Source: Nocardioides sp. (GTDB lineage: Bacteria; Actinomycetota; Actinomycetes; Propionibacteriales; Nocardioidaceae). From it: a DNA stretch of 49,466 nucleotides. Positions within the stretch are counted from its first letter, which is position 1; each line of letters starts with the position of its first letter. A model generated the notes under the pieces. The model was not told where the DNA came from. It did no database searches and worked only from the letters and a program-made list of their open reading frames with translations. Where the stretch lies: contig NZ_JACIXG010000038.1 in assembly GCF_014360585.1 (NCBI RefSeq), positions 1 through 49,466 on the forward strand, read 5' to 3'. The translations under genes and the position numbers were made by a program. Of this stretch, positions 1 to 7,562 are shown piece by piece.

Positions 1-105
1 GTAAGTGGCCCAAGGGCCACCCTCCCACCCCGCGAACACCACCGTTCCCAGGAACGAATGCGCTGCGCCACACCCGGGCCGCCGCCCCGATAGCCAGCCA
101 AATCT

Positions 106-194
106 TTCTCGAGGGAGCCCGGAGTCAAGGACCGCGAAGCGGCCGGCGAAGCCGGCGGCCGAAGGCCGTCCTTTACTCCGGGGTTCCTCGAGAA
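106..194. repeat. Cloverleaf-like inverted repeat with three GAA triloop hairpins
   Basis: The outer arms 106-132 and 168-194 are complementary at 24 of 27 positions. Inside them three hairpins follow with no unpaired base between: CGC-GAA-GCG (133-141), GCCGGC-GAA-GCCGGC (142-156) and GGCC-GAA-GGCC (157-167). Every base of the 89 is therefore in a stem, in one of the three GAA loops, or at one of three mismatches. No coding or tRNA features match. It could be a non-coding RNA, a mobile-element remnant or a protein-binding DNA structure; the sequence alone does not say which. Confidence 0.6.
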
Positions 195-255
195 GACCCT
201 CGAAGCCGGGTCGGCGGCCCCAGGCCGGCCTTCGGGTGGGACGTTCCGGCAGGGA

Positions 256-409
256 GGTCTCGACAAGCTCGACCACCGAAGCGACCGTGTTGGTCTCGAC
301 ACGCCTCCGCCTAGCGGCTCCGGCGGCTCGACCAGCGGGGACGGGGTCTCGACAAGCGGGGACGCAGGTCGACAAGCGGGGACGCAGGTCTCGACAAGCT
401 CGACCACCG
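256..409. repeat. Family A repeat cluster upstream of the PPOX-fold gene
   Basis: The cluster holds a short unit GGTCTCGACAAGCTCGACC (from 256), a long unit at 284-337 starting ACCGTGTTGGTCTCGAC and ending GGCTCGACCAGCG, partial copies carrying GACAAGCGGGGACGCAGGTC, and a second short unit at 388-409. The long unit is almost identical, over 54 bases, to copies inside the acyl-CoA ligase gene (5408-5461) and lhr (11889-11942). The cluster ends about 20 bases before the PPOX start codon. Confidence 0.75.
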
Positions 410-418
410 GAAGCCGCG

Positions 419-424
419 TACGGT
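419..424 (+). promoter_or_regulatory. -10 box of a leaderless promoter (TACGGT)
   Basis: TACGGT lies 6 bases before the ATG at 431 and no purine-rich ribosome-binding site lies between. This spacing is typical of leaderless actinobacterial transcripts and supports the chosen start. Confidence 0.45.
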
Positions 425-430
425 CGAAGC

Positions 431-850
431 ATGGGAATTCCTATCGCAGACCGCCAAGAACTCCTGTCCCAGCCCCTGATCGCAGCCCTCTCGGTAAGCC
501 GAGAAGACGGGCGAGGGCCCCTGACGGTGCCGATCTGGTACGACTACACCCCCGGCGGCGACGTCTGGTTCGTCACCGGGAAGGACTCGCTGAAGGCGCG
601 CCTGATCCGGGCCGCGGGACGATGCACGCTGATGGTCGAGCGGCTGGATCCGACGGTCCGGTATGTCTCGGTCGAGGGGCCGGTACGGATCGCGGATGCC
701 GGGGAGGGCGACACCGCGGCGATGGCACGGCGGTACCTTCCGCCCGAGGCGGTCGGGCCGTACCTGGCGGAGGCGGCCAACTACCCGCCCGAGGTGACGA
801 TCCGGCTGACGCCGGAGAACTGGCTCTCCGCCGACCTCGGGGCGGTCTGA
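431..850 (+). CDS. PPOX-fold (pyridoxamine 5'-phosphate oxidase-like) protein
   Basis: This 139-residue protein has the split-barrel flavin/F420-binding pattern: an N-terminal LLSQPLIAALSVSREDG strand, then VPIWYDYTPGG and WFVTGKDSLKARLIR, then a strand with cysteine (GRCTLMVE) and YVSVEGPV. Small actinobacterial proteins of this type bind FMN, F420 or haem-related cofactors and reduce varied substrates; which one applies cannot be read here. The start ATG is preceded by a leaderless -10 box, and the family repeat cluster stops just upstream. Its 3' end overlaps the convergent monooxygenase gene by 70 bases. Family assignment is fairly secure, substrate unknown. Confidence 0.8.
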   Translation: MGIPIADRQELLSQPLIAALSVSREDGRGPLTVPIWYDYTPGGDVWFVTGKDSLKARLIRAAGRCTLMVERLDPTVRYVSVEGPVRIADAGEGDTAAMARRYLPPEAVGPYLAEAANYPPEVTIRLTPENWLSADLGAV

Positions 851-1926
851 GCCTCGACCGTCTGAGGATGGGCGAGCTGACGCCTCACCGCGAGCGCCGC
901 GGCCCGGCCCGCGCGGCTGGCCCCGATGGTGCTCGCGGAGGGGCCGTAGCCGACGAGCTGGACCCGTGAGTCGTACGCAGCGGTGACCGCGGTCTGCACG
1001 TCGGCCGACCCGCGCAGCAGCGGTATTCCTCCGTGCGAAGATCGCAGATGCAGCGGCGCGAGGTGGGTGATGGCGGGCCGGAACCCGGTGGCCCACAGGA
1101 TCGCGTCGACCCGCTCGAAGGCCCCCGACTCCTCCCACCGCAGCCCGTCCGGCTCGATCCGGGTGAACATCGGCAGCCGGCGCTCGTAGACCCCGAGCCG
1201 GGCGGCCTCCTGCTCCTGCGGGCGCAGCCCGAGACCGGTGACGCTGACGACGCTCGCCGGCGGCAGGCCAGCCTCGACCCGCTCGGCGACCAGTGTGACG
1301 GCCTCGCGCCCACGCTCGGCGTCGAAGTCGGAGCGCCAGACCGGCTCCCGCCTCGTGATCCAGAGCACCGAAGTCAGCGGCGCGAGCTCGCCGAGGAACT
1401 GCACCGCCGAGGCCCCTCCACCGACCACCGCGACCCGCTTGCCCCGGAAGTGGGCAGCACCCGGATAGTCGTGGGTGTGCACCTGCTCCCCCAGGAACGC
1501 GGAGGCCCCCGGGTAGTGCGGGATGAACGGCCGCGTCCAGGTCCCGGTCGCGTTGACCAGCGTCCGGGTCAACCAGGTCCGCCCGTCGGCCGAGTGCACC
1601 GCCAGCAGATCCCCGACCGACGTCACCGAGGTGACCTTCACCGGCCGCTCCACGGGAAGATCGTGCATCGACTCGTAGAGACCGAACCAGCCCGGCACCG
1701 CGACGTTGGCCCGCTCGCCGGACTCCCCCGGCGCCCGCCCGTCCGGCAGGTCGGCCACGCCGTGCACGTCGTGCATGGTCAGCGAGTCCCAGCGATGCTG
1801 CCAGGCGCCACCGGGGCGCCGCTCGCCGTCGAGCACGACGTGGCGTACGCCCAGACGACTGAGGTGGTAGGACGCCGACAGCCCGGCCTGACCAGCACCG
1901 ATCACCACTGACTCGTAGCTCTCCAC
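781..1926 (-). CDS. FAD-dependent monooxygenase-like oxidoreductase
   Basis: This is a 381-residue flavoprotein of the flavin-containing monooxygenase / CzcO type. It has an N-terminal FAD-binding GxGxxG (GAGQAG, residues 10-15), a second dinucleotide-binding motif (GGGASA, about 169-174) for NADPH and a late ATGF motif (about 279-282), the usual order of this superfamily. It therefore probably hydroxylates, sulfoxidises or carries out a Baeyer-Villiger reaction on a small lipophilic substrate. The start is uncertain: GTG at 1926 begins just before the FAD strand, GTG at 1935 is equally possible, and neither has a clear ribosome-binding site. It is divergent from the P450 operon and overlaps the PPOX gene at its 3' end by 70 bases. 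Confidence 0.82.
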   Translation of the reverse strand: MESYESVVIGAGQAGLSASYHLSRLGVRHVVLDGERRPGGAWQHRWDSLTMHDVHGVADLPDGRAPGESGERANVAVPGWFGLYESMHDLPVERPVKVTSVTSVGDLLAVHSADGRTWLTRTLVNATGTWTRPFIPHYPGASAFLGEQVHTHDYPGAAHFRGKRVAVVGGGASAVQFLGELAPLTSVLWITRREPVWRSDFDAERGREAVTLVAERVEAGLPPASVVSVTGLGLRPQEQEAARLGVYERRLPMFTRIEPDGLRWEESGAFERVDAILWATGFRPAITHLAPLHLRSSHGGIPLLRGSADVQTAVTAAYDSRVQLVGYGPSASTIGASRAGRAAALAVRRQLAHPQTVEAQTAPRSAESQFSGVSRIVTSGG

Positions 1927-1975
1927 AGAGACCACAACAACGCGTCGGCCACATCCATGCCCGCCGAACCGCTGC

Positions 1976-1989
1976 GAGAACGTGTTCCA
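1976..1989. promoter_or_regulatory. KstR-like palindromic operator candidate
   Basis: GAGAACGTGTTCCA fits the TetR-family KstR consensus TnnAACnnGTTnnA at every fixed position except the first T. It lies in the 110-base gap between the divergent monooxygenase and P450 genes, directly before a -35-like TTGACT (1991-1996). KstR-type sites control sterol and lipid catabolism in mycobacteria and rhodococci, which fits the downstream genes. No regulator gene lies in the window, so this is a motif-based guess. Confidence 0.4.
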
Positions 1990-2036
1990 TTTGACTACCC
2001 TCAGCAGAGTCACTCGGGACCGGGAGGTCGGACACG

Positions 2037-3386
2037 ATGGATCAGGGCACCATGACAGCGACGCTTCGCGAGATCCCGCCGCTCGCGCCCGGCGACCGCG
2101 GCCTCCCCTGGGTCGGCCGGCTGCTGGACTACTCGCGAGACCCGGTCGGGTTCTACCGACACCAGTGGGAGACGTACGGACCGGTCTCACCGTTCTTCCG
2201 GGCCGGCGAGACCGGCGTGGTGGCGCTCGGACCCGACGCCTGCGAGGCGGTGCTCCGCAACAAGGACAAGGCCTTCGCCAACGGCCCCGCCTGGGGGCAG
2301 ATCGTCGGCCCCTTCTTCGACCGCGGCCTGATGCTGCTCGACTTCGAGGAGCACCACGCCCACCGCCGCATCCTGCAGGAGGCCTTCACCCGCCCCCGGC
2401 TCGCGGCCTACACGACCGCGATGCACCCGGCGATCGAGCAGGGCATGCGTGGCTGGGACACCGACGCACAGTTCCGCGCCTACCCGCGGCTCAAGCAGCT
2501 CACCCTCGACATCGCCGCCGACATCTTCATGGGCGGCGCGAAGGACACCAGCCGCGCGGAGATGAAGCGCGTCAACGAGGCGTTCATCGCCTGCGTGCAG
2601 GCGGCTGCCGGCGTCGTACGCGCCGATGTGCCGCTGACCCGCTGGGGCCGGGCGTTCCGCGGGAGGAAGGTGCTGGAGGACTTCCTGCGCCACTACCTCC
2701 CCGCGAAGCGCGCCATCGCGACCGACGACATCTTCTCGGTGCTGTGCCACATCGAGACCGACGACGGCGAGCGGTTCAGCGACGAGGACGTCGTCAACCA
2801 CATGATCTTCCTGATGATGGCCGCGCACGACACCTCGACCATCACCACCTCGACGATGCTGCAGTACCTCGGCCAGCATCCGCAGTGGCAGCAGCGCTGC
2901 CGCGAGGAGTCCCTCGCCCTCGGCGAGGCGCCGACGATGCAAGAGATCGAGGGCCTCACCAGCCTGGATCTGGTGATGAAGGAGGCGCTGCGGCTGCGCG
3001 CCCCGGTGCCGGCCCTGATCCGGCGTACGGTCAAGGAGACCAGCCTCCTCGGGTTCCGGATCCCGGCGGACACCGGCGTGATGGTCGGGGTCCAGTTCAG
3101 CCACATGATGGAGGACTACTGGACCAACCCGGCCGTCTTCGACCCCGAGCGCTTCGCACCGCACCGCCGCGAGGACAAGAGCCACCGAATGGCCTGGGAG
3201 CCGTTCGGCGGCGGCGTGCACAAGTGCATCGGGCTCTACTTCGCCGGTCTCGAGGTCAAGTCGATCCTGCACCGGCTCCTGCGCGACTACCGGTGGAGCG
3301 TCTCCCCCGGCTACCGCGCGCCTCTCGACAACAGCTCGCTGCCCTTCCCGAAAGACGGCAGCCCCATCCATCTGACCCGGATCTGA
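2037..3386 (+). CDS. Cytochrome P450
   Basis: This 449-residue P450 carries all diagnostic motifs: I-helix AHDTS (263-267, oxygen activation), ExxR in the K-helix (E316-R319), PERF (370-373) and the haem-ligand loop FGGGVHKC with Cys397. No membrane anchor is seen, so it is a soluble bacterial P450 that needs separate ferredoxin and reductase partners. The ATG at 2037 has a ribosome-binding GGGAGG about 9 bases upstream; a second ATG at 2052 is a weaker alternative. It is the first gene of a four-gene operon (P450, aldehyde dehydrogenase, acyl-CoA ligase, SDR), which suggests it hydroxylates a hydrocarbon, terpenoid or sterol-like compound that is then oxidised to an acid. The CYP family was not assigned. 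Confidence 0.95.
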   Translation: MDQGTMTATLREIPPLAPGDRGLPWVGRLLDYSRDPVGFYRHQWETYGPVSPFFRAGETGVVALGPDACEAVLRNKDKAFANGPAWGQIVGPFFDRGLMLLDFEEHHAHRRILQEAFTRPRLAAYTTAMHPAIEQGMRGWDTDAQFRAYPRLKQLTLDIAADIFMGGAKDTSRAEMKRVNEAFIACVQAAAGVVRADVPLTRWGRAFRGRKVLEDFLRHYLPAKRAIATDDIFSVLCHIETDDGERFSDEDVVNHMIFLMMAAHDTSTITTSTMLQYLGQHPQWQQRCREESLALGEAPTMQEIEGLTSLDLVMKEALRLRAPVPALIRRTVKETSLLGFRIPADTGVMVGVQFSHMMEDYWTNPAVFDPERFAPHRREDKSHRMAWEPFGGGVHKCIGLYFAGLEVKSILHRLLRDYRWSVSPGYRAPLDNSSLPFPKDGSPIHLTRI

Positions 3387-3394
3387 GGAGATCG

Positions 3395-4984
3395 ATGACC
3401 ACGAAGACGACCGAGGTCCAAGGCGTACGTCCCGGATGGATCGACGACGTACGGCTCGCCTCCTGGACCCGCTGGGTGGCCTGCCCGGTCTCCGGAGGTG
3501 ACGGCACGCTGACCGCGACCGCACCGTACGACGCCCAGCCGACGCTCCCGGTGCCGTCGGTCACCCCCGCGGACGTCGCCGAGGCCGCGGCCACGGCGCG
3601 CGCGGCACAGCCCGACTGGGCCACCCTCGCCTTCTCGGACCGCGCCGAGGTCATGCTCCGCTTCCACGACCTGCTGGTCGAGCGCCAGGACGAGGTGCTC
3701 GACCTGATCCAGTGGGAGATGGGCAAGGCCCGCTTCCACGCCTGGCAGGAGGTCCTGCAGGTCGGGACGATCGCGCGCCACTACGCCCGTCGTGGCCCGA
3801 CCTACCTGGCCGACAAGCGGGTCCGCGGCGCGATCCCCGGCGTCACCTCCGTGAAGGAGGTGCGGGTGCCGAAGCAGGTCGTCGGGATCATCTCGCCGTG
3901 GAACTACCCGCTCTATCTCGGTGTCGGCGACGTCGTCCCGGCCCTGCTCGCCGGCGCGACCGTGATCAGCAAGGCCGACCCGCAGACACCGCTGACGCTG
4001 CTGTGGGCGCGGGCGCTGATGGCCGAGGCGGGGCTGCCCGAGCACGTCTGGCAGATCGTCACCGGTCCGGGTGCGGCGACCGGTGAGGCGGTCATCGACA
4101 ACGTCGACTACATCGCCTTCACCGGCTCGACGCCCACCGGACGGATCGTGGCCCAGCGAGCCGCCGGCCGGCTGATCGGCGCCTCCCTCGAGCTCGGCGG
4201 GAAGAACCCTCTCATCGTCCGCCGCGATGCCGACCTCGGCCAGGCCGCTCGCGGCACGGCGATGGCGGCCTTCGCCAACACCGGCCAGATGTGCGTCCAC
4301 ATCGAGCGCGTGGTCGTGCACGAGGACGTCTACGCCGCCTTCCGTCAGGCGCTGGTCGCCGAGACGGAGGGCCAGGTGGTCGGCCAGTCCTTCGACTACT
4401 CGGCCGACGTCGGGTCGCTGGCCTCGCAGGCACAGCTCGACAAGGTCACCGCCCACGTCACCGACGCGGTCGCGAAGGGCGCGACCCTGCTCACCGGTGG
4501 CGAGCCGCTCCCCGACGTGGGTCCCTACGCGTTCGCCCCGACGGTCCTGGAGGGCGTCACCGACGAGATGGATCTTTGCCTGGGCGAGACCTTCGGCCCG
4601 GTCGTAGCGCTCTACTGCGCGGACAGCGACGAGGAGGCGGTCCGGATCGCCAACCAGGGCGAGGCCGGGCTCTCGGCGAGCGTGTTCAGCAAGAACGTAC
4701 GCGAGGCCGACATGATCGCGCGCCGGATCCGTGCCGGTGCGGTGAACATCAACGACGGCGCCGCGCTGGCGGCAGGAAGCATCGAGGCCGGGATGGGTGG
4801 CATGGGATCGAGCGGGCTGGGCAGACGACACGGCGCCGACGGGATCCGGAGGTTCACCGACGCCCAGACCCTCGCGGCGTCCCGGATGGGTCCGATCGGG
4901 CCGTTCAAGGGCCAGACGGTCGAGAAGTTCGTGCAGCTCGGCAACGGCCAGCTCAAGGCGCTGCGGAAGCTGGGCGCCCGATGA
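3395..4984 (+). CDS. NAD(P)-dependent aldehyde dehydrogenase (succinate-semialdehyde dehydrogenase type)
   Basis: This 529-residue aldehyde dehydrogenase has the conserved PWN (Asn170), the cofactor Lys193 in ISKAD, the general base Glu266 in LELGGK and the nucleophile Cys300 in NTGQMC. Overall it resembles actinobacterial GabD2-like enzymes, but in this operon the substrate is more likely the aldehyde made from the P450 product. The ATG has GAGGAG 4 bases upstream and lies 8 bases after the P450 stop. Its TGA overlaps the next ATG (ATGA at 4981-4984), so translation is coupled. Confidence 0.92.
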   Translation: MTTKTTEVQGVRPGWIDDVRLASWTRWVACPVSGGDGTLTATAPYDAQPTLPVPSVTPADVAEAAATARAAQPDWATLAFSDRAEVMLRFHDLLVERQDEVLDLIQWEMGKARFHAWQEVLQVGTIARHYARRGPTYLADKRVRGAIPGVTSVKEVRVPKQVVGIISPWNYPLYLGVGDVVPALLAGATVISKADPQTPLTLLWARALMAEAGLPEHVWQIVTGPGAATGEAVIDNVDYIAFTGSTPTGRIVAQRAAGRLIGASLELGGKNPLIVRRDADLGQAARGTAMAAFANTGQMCVHIERVVVHEDVYAAFRQALVAETEGQVVGQSFDYSADVGSLASQAQLDKVTAHVTDAVAKGATLLTGGEPLPDVGPYAFAPTVLEGVTDEMDLCLGETFGPVVALYCADSDEEAVRIANQGEAGLSASVFSKNVREADMIARRIRAGAVNINDGAALAAGSIEAGMGGMGSSGLGRRHGADGIRRFTDAQTLAASRMGPIGPFKGQTVEKFVQLGNGQLKALRKLGAR

Positions 4985-6585
4985 ACGCGGCGGCGACCGG
5001 GGCGGCGACCCAGCCTGGGGAGCACAACCTGGCGGTCCTGGCCGATGAGTCCTACGCCCGGCACGGCGACCACCCGGCGGTCTTCTTCGAGGGCACTTGG
5101 CACTCCTCGACCGAGATCGCCGAGCGCTCCGCACGGGTCGCCGGCGGCCTGCGCGAGCTCGGGATCGAGCCGGGCGACCGGGTCGTGGTGCTCACCATGA
5201 ACACCCCGGAGGTCTTCGTCAGCTACCGCGCCCTGTGGCGCGCCGGCGCGGTGGTGACGCCGGTGATCTTCCTGCAGACCCCGCCCGAGCTGCGCCACAT
5301 CCTGGAGGACTCCGGGGCCAAGGCCGCGATCGTCACGCCCGAGCTGCTCCCCTTGGTGCAGGCGGCCGGAGAGGGCCTCGACCTCACCGTCATCGTCGCC
5401 GGAGGGGACCGTGTTGGTCTCGACACGCCTTCGCCTAGCGGCTCCGGCGGCTCGACCAGCGGGTCGGGGCTGGTGGCGTACGAGAGCCTCGAGAGCGCCG
5501 ACCCGATCGACATCGTCCCTCGCGGCGACGACGACCTCGCGGCGCTGCTCTACACCGGCGGAACCACCGGCCGGGCCAAGGGCGTGATGCTCAGCCACCG
5601 CGGGCTGTGGGAGTCCGGGCACGCGCTCCACCGGGTCGGTGAGAGCCAGGGCACGACACGGTGGCTGCTGCCGCTGCCGCTCTCCCATGCGTACGGCCTG
5701 ATCGTGGTCATCAGCGGCATGCACTCCTCACGGCCGCAGAGCTCGGTGCTGCAGCGGTGGTTCGACGCCAAGGGATGGCTCGAGCTCGCTCAGGAGCACC
5801 AGGTGGAGTCGAGCACGGTGGTGCCCTCGATGCTGCAGATGCTGCTCGACCAGCCCTACCAGGACTATGACCTGAGCTCGCTGCGCTCCTTCGGCAGCGG
5901 TGGCGCGCCGCTGCTGCCGGCGCTGCGGGAGAAGGCCGAGGAGGCCTTCGGCGTGACCATCCTGGAGGGCTACGGTTGCACCGAGTCGAGCGCGGTCATC
6001 GCCGCCTCGACGGTCGAGGAGTCGCGGCCCGGCAGCGTCGGCAAGCCGCTCTCCCACGCCGAGGTCATCATCGCCGGTCCCGACGGCTCACCGGTCCCGG
6101 CGGGTGAGGAGGGCGAGATCTGGGTGCGCGGCCCCGGTGTCATGCAGGGCTACTGGAACGACCCCGAGCAGACCGCGGCCACCGTCGTCGACGGCTGGCT
6201 GCACACCGGCGACATCGGCCACTTCGACGACGACGGCTACCTCTACGTCGACGACCGGATCAAGGACCTGATCATCCGCGGCGGGTTCAACGTCTTCCCG
6301 CGGGACGTCGAGGACGCCCTCCTCGCCCACGAGGCAGTCACCGCCGCCGCTGTCGTCGGGCGGCCCGACGCCCAGCGTGGTGAGGAGGTGGTCGCGGCCG
6401 TCGCCCTCCATCCGGGCGCGCGGGCCACCCCCGAGGAGCTGGTCGCCTTCGCCAAGACGCGGCTCGCGCCGCACAAGTACCCGCGCGAGGTGCTGATCCT
6501 CGACGCCGTCCCCGTCACCAGCGTCGGCAAGACCGACAGGAAAGCCGTACGCAGCCTGATCCGCACCACCGAGGGAGAGTCATGA
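4981..6585 (+). CDS. Acyl-CoA synthetase / AMP-dependent ligase with an in-frame repeat insert
   Basis: This 534-residue ANL-superfamily ligase activates a carboxylic acid as the acyl-AMP and then the CoA thioester. Motifs in order are YTGGTTGRAKG (191-201, phosphate loop), YGCTES (331-336), HTGD (408-411), the hinge RIKDLIIRGG (426-435) and the catalytic Lys517 in GKTDRK. Residues 144-161 (RVGLDTPSPSGSGGSTSG) are encoded by a family A repeat at 5408-5461 and look like an insertion in a surface loop between the small beta strands and the phosphate loop. The frame is kept and all catalytic motifs remain. Start and stop overlap both neighbours by ATGA. The substrate is probably the acid formed by the preceding dehydrogenase. 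Confidence 0.93.
   Translation: MNAAATGAATQPGEHNLAVLADESYARHGDHPAVFFEGTWHSSTEIAERSARVAGGLRELGIEPGDRVVVLTMNTPEVFVSYRALWRAGAVVTPVIFLQTPPELRHILEDSGAKAAIVTPELLPLVQAAGEGLDLTVIVAGGDRVGLDTPSPSGSGGSTSGSGLVAYESLESADPIDIVPRGDDDLAALLYTGGTTGRAKGVMLSHRGLWESGHALHRVGESQGTTRWLLPLPLSHAYGLIVVISGMHSSRPQSSVLQRWFDAKGWLELAQEHQVESSTVVPSMLQMLLDQPYQDYDLSSLRSFGSGGAPLLPALREKAEEAFGVTILEGYGCTESSAVIAASTVEESRPGSVGKPLSHAEVIIAGPDGSPVPAGEEGEIWVRGPGVMQGYWNDPEQTAATVVDGWLHTGDIGHFDDDGYLYVDDRIKDLIIRGGFNVFPRDVEDALLAHEAVTAAAVVGRPDAQRGEEVVAAVALHPGARATPEELVAFAKTRLAPHKYPREVLILDAVPVTSVGKTDRKAVRSLIRTTEGES
5408..5461. repeat. Family A palindromic repeat inside the acyl-CoA ligase gene
   Basis: These 54 bases begin ACCGTGTTGGTCTCGAC and end GGCTCGACCAGCG. 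They differ from the non-coding copy at 284-337 at about one base (CTTCGCC for CTCCGCC). The repeat is a multiple of three and stays open, adding about 18 Gly/Ser/Pro/Thr-rich residues. Confidence 0.85.
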
Positions 6586-7412
6586 CCCGCCAGATCAAGG
6601 GAACCGCCGTCATCGTCACCGGAGGTGCCCGTGGCATCGGTCGCGCCACCGTCGAGCGGCTGGCGCGTGGCGGGGCCACGGTGGCTGTGGGCGACCTGGA
6701 CCCGGACCTGCTCGACGAGGTGGTCGCCGAGTTCGGGTCACGCGTGAAGGCCGCGCATCTCGACGTCACCGACCCCGGCTCCTGGCGAGCCTTCCTCGAC
6801 TCGGTCGCGGACCTGGGGCCGTGGGACGTGCTGGTCAACAACGCCGGGATCATGCCGCTCGGGTCGATCCTGAAGGAGGACGACGCGCTCACCCGGGCGA
6901 TCTTCGACGTCAACGTGCACGGCCCGATCAACGGGATCAAGGCGGTCGCGCCGGCGATGGCCGAGCGGGGCAAGGGCCACATCGTCAACGTCGCCTCGGC
7001 CGTCGGGCGGGTGCCGGTCCCGGACGCGGCCACCTACTCGGCCTCGAAGTTCGCCGTGGTCGGCTTCTCCGAGGCGCTGCGGATGGAGCTGGCGCCGTCC
7101 GGGATCGACGTGTCGCTCATCCTCCCAGCCGTGGTCCAGACCGAGCTCTCCGACGGCGTGCCGGCGGCGAAGGGGATGAAGCCGGTCACCGCCGAGGACG
7201 TGGCCGCCGCGATCGAGGTGGTCATCCGGGAGCCGCGTCCCGAGGTCTGGGTGCCCAACTGGGCCCAGGCCCTGACCAAGATCACCCAGGCCATGCCACG
7301 CAGCGTCCAGGACTTCGTCGACCGCACCACCAACGCCTCGCAGCTGCTCGCCGGCGTCGACCCGGCGGCTCGGGCGGCCTATGAGGAGCGGGTGCGGCGC
7401 AACGTACGTTAG
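6582..7412 (+). CDS. Short-chain dehydrogenase/reductase (SDR)
   Basis: This 276-residue classical SDR has the cofactor motif TGGARGIG (13-20), NNAG (86-89) and the catalytic triad Ser139, Tyr152 and Lys156 (YSASK). Asp at the end of the second strand (GDLD) favours NAD(H). It is larger than the typical 250 residues and has a C-terminal tail found in mycobacterial SadH-like SDRs, which is family knowledge rather than something proved here. ATG overlaps the ligase stop, so it is co-translated. It may oxidise the alcohol made by the P450 before the aldehyde dehydrogenase acts. Its stop codon lies at the left foot of the inverted repeat 7411-7474. Confidence 0.93.
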   Translation: MTRQIKGTAVIVTGGARGIGRATVERLARGGATVAVGDLDPDLLDEVVAEFGSRVKAAHLDVTDPGSWRAFLDSVADLGPWDVLVNNAGIMPLGSILKEDDALTRAIFDVNVHGPINGIKAVAPAMAERGKGHIVNVASAVGRVPVPDAATYSASKFAVVGFSEALRMELAPSGIDVSLILPAVVQTELSDGVPAAKGMKPVTAEDVAAAIEVVIREPRPEVWVPNWAQALTKITQAMPRSVQDFVDRTTNASQLLAGVDPAARAAYEERVRRNVR

Positions 7413-7474
7413 GGCCTGTTTGAAAACTCGGAAAGCGCTGGCCAGACTCGGCGCCGAGTTCTCAAACAGACCCT
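7411..7474. repeat. Near-perfect 21-bp inverted repeat after the SDR gene
   Basis: The left arm (7411-7431) begins AGGGCCTGTTTGA, and the right arm (7454-7474) is its complement with two mismatches, over a 22-base loop that contains CTCGGCGCCGAG. The base composition is less GC-rich than the surroundings. It could act as a factor-independent terminator without a U-tract for the P450 operon, or be a MITE-like insertion. The region 7475-7549 that follows carries two copies of GATTGGCC (7494 and 7518) and nothing coding. Confidence 0.6.
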
Positions 7475-7549
7475 AGGCGGATGGCCGGCTGAGGATTGGC
7501 CCAGGAGACGAGGGGCTGATTGGCCGGGCGCGGAGGGCTCCGCCCTCAC

Positions 7550-7555
7550 TAGCGT
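7550..7555 (+). promoter_or_regulatory. -10 box of a leaderless promoter (TAGCGT)
   Basis: TAGCGT ends 7 bases before the GTG at 7563. No ribosome-binding site precedes that codon, so a leaderless transcript is likely. Confidence 0.45.
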
Positions 7556-7562
7556 CGCGGTC

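Larger units (their letters stand above)
1..430. other. Non-coding, repeat-rich stretch
   Basis: No convincing gene lies here. An open frame runs through it into the next gene on the + strand, but its translation is low-complexity Arg/Pro/Gly/Ser with no recognisable domain, and the real gene has its own start signal at 431. The stretch is built of palindromes: GTGGCCC-AA-GGGCCAC (5-20), CGTTCC-CA-GGAACG (43-56), a cloverleaf-like structure (106-194) and several family A repeat pieces (256-409). It looks like an accumulation site for small repeats. Confidence 0.6.

Noticed and set aside
5..430. N-terminal extension of the PPOX-like protein
   Set aside because: Low-complexity, repeat-derived translation, and a leaderless -10 box sits right before the ATG at 431.
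1991..1996. Complete sigma-70 type promoter for the P450 operon
   Set aside because: TTGACT is a good -35, but no -10 at 16-18 bases was found, so only the operator is listed.
311..2035. Long open frame on the minus strand, 574 codons
   Set aside because: It overlaps the PPOX-like gene and the clear FAD motifs in another frame, and its translation is Arg/Gly/Ala-rich without domains.
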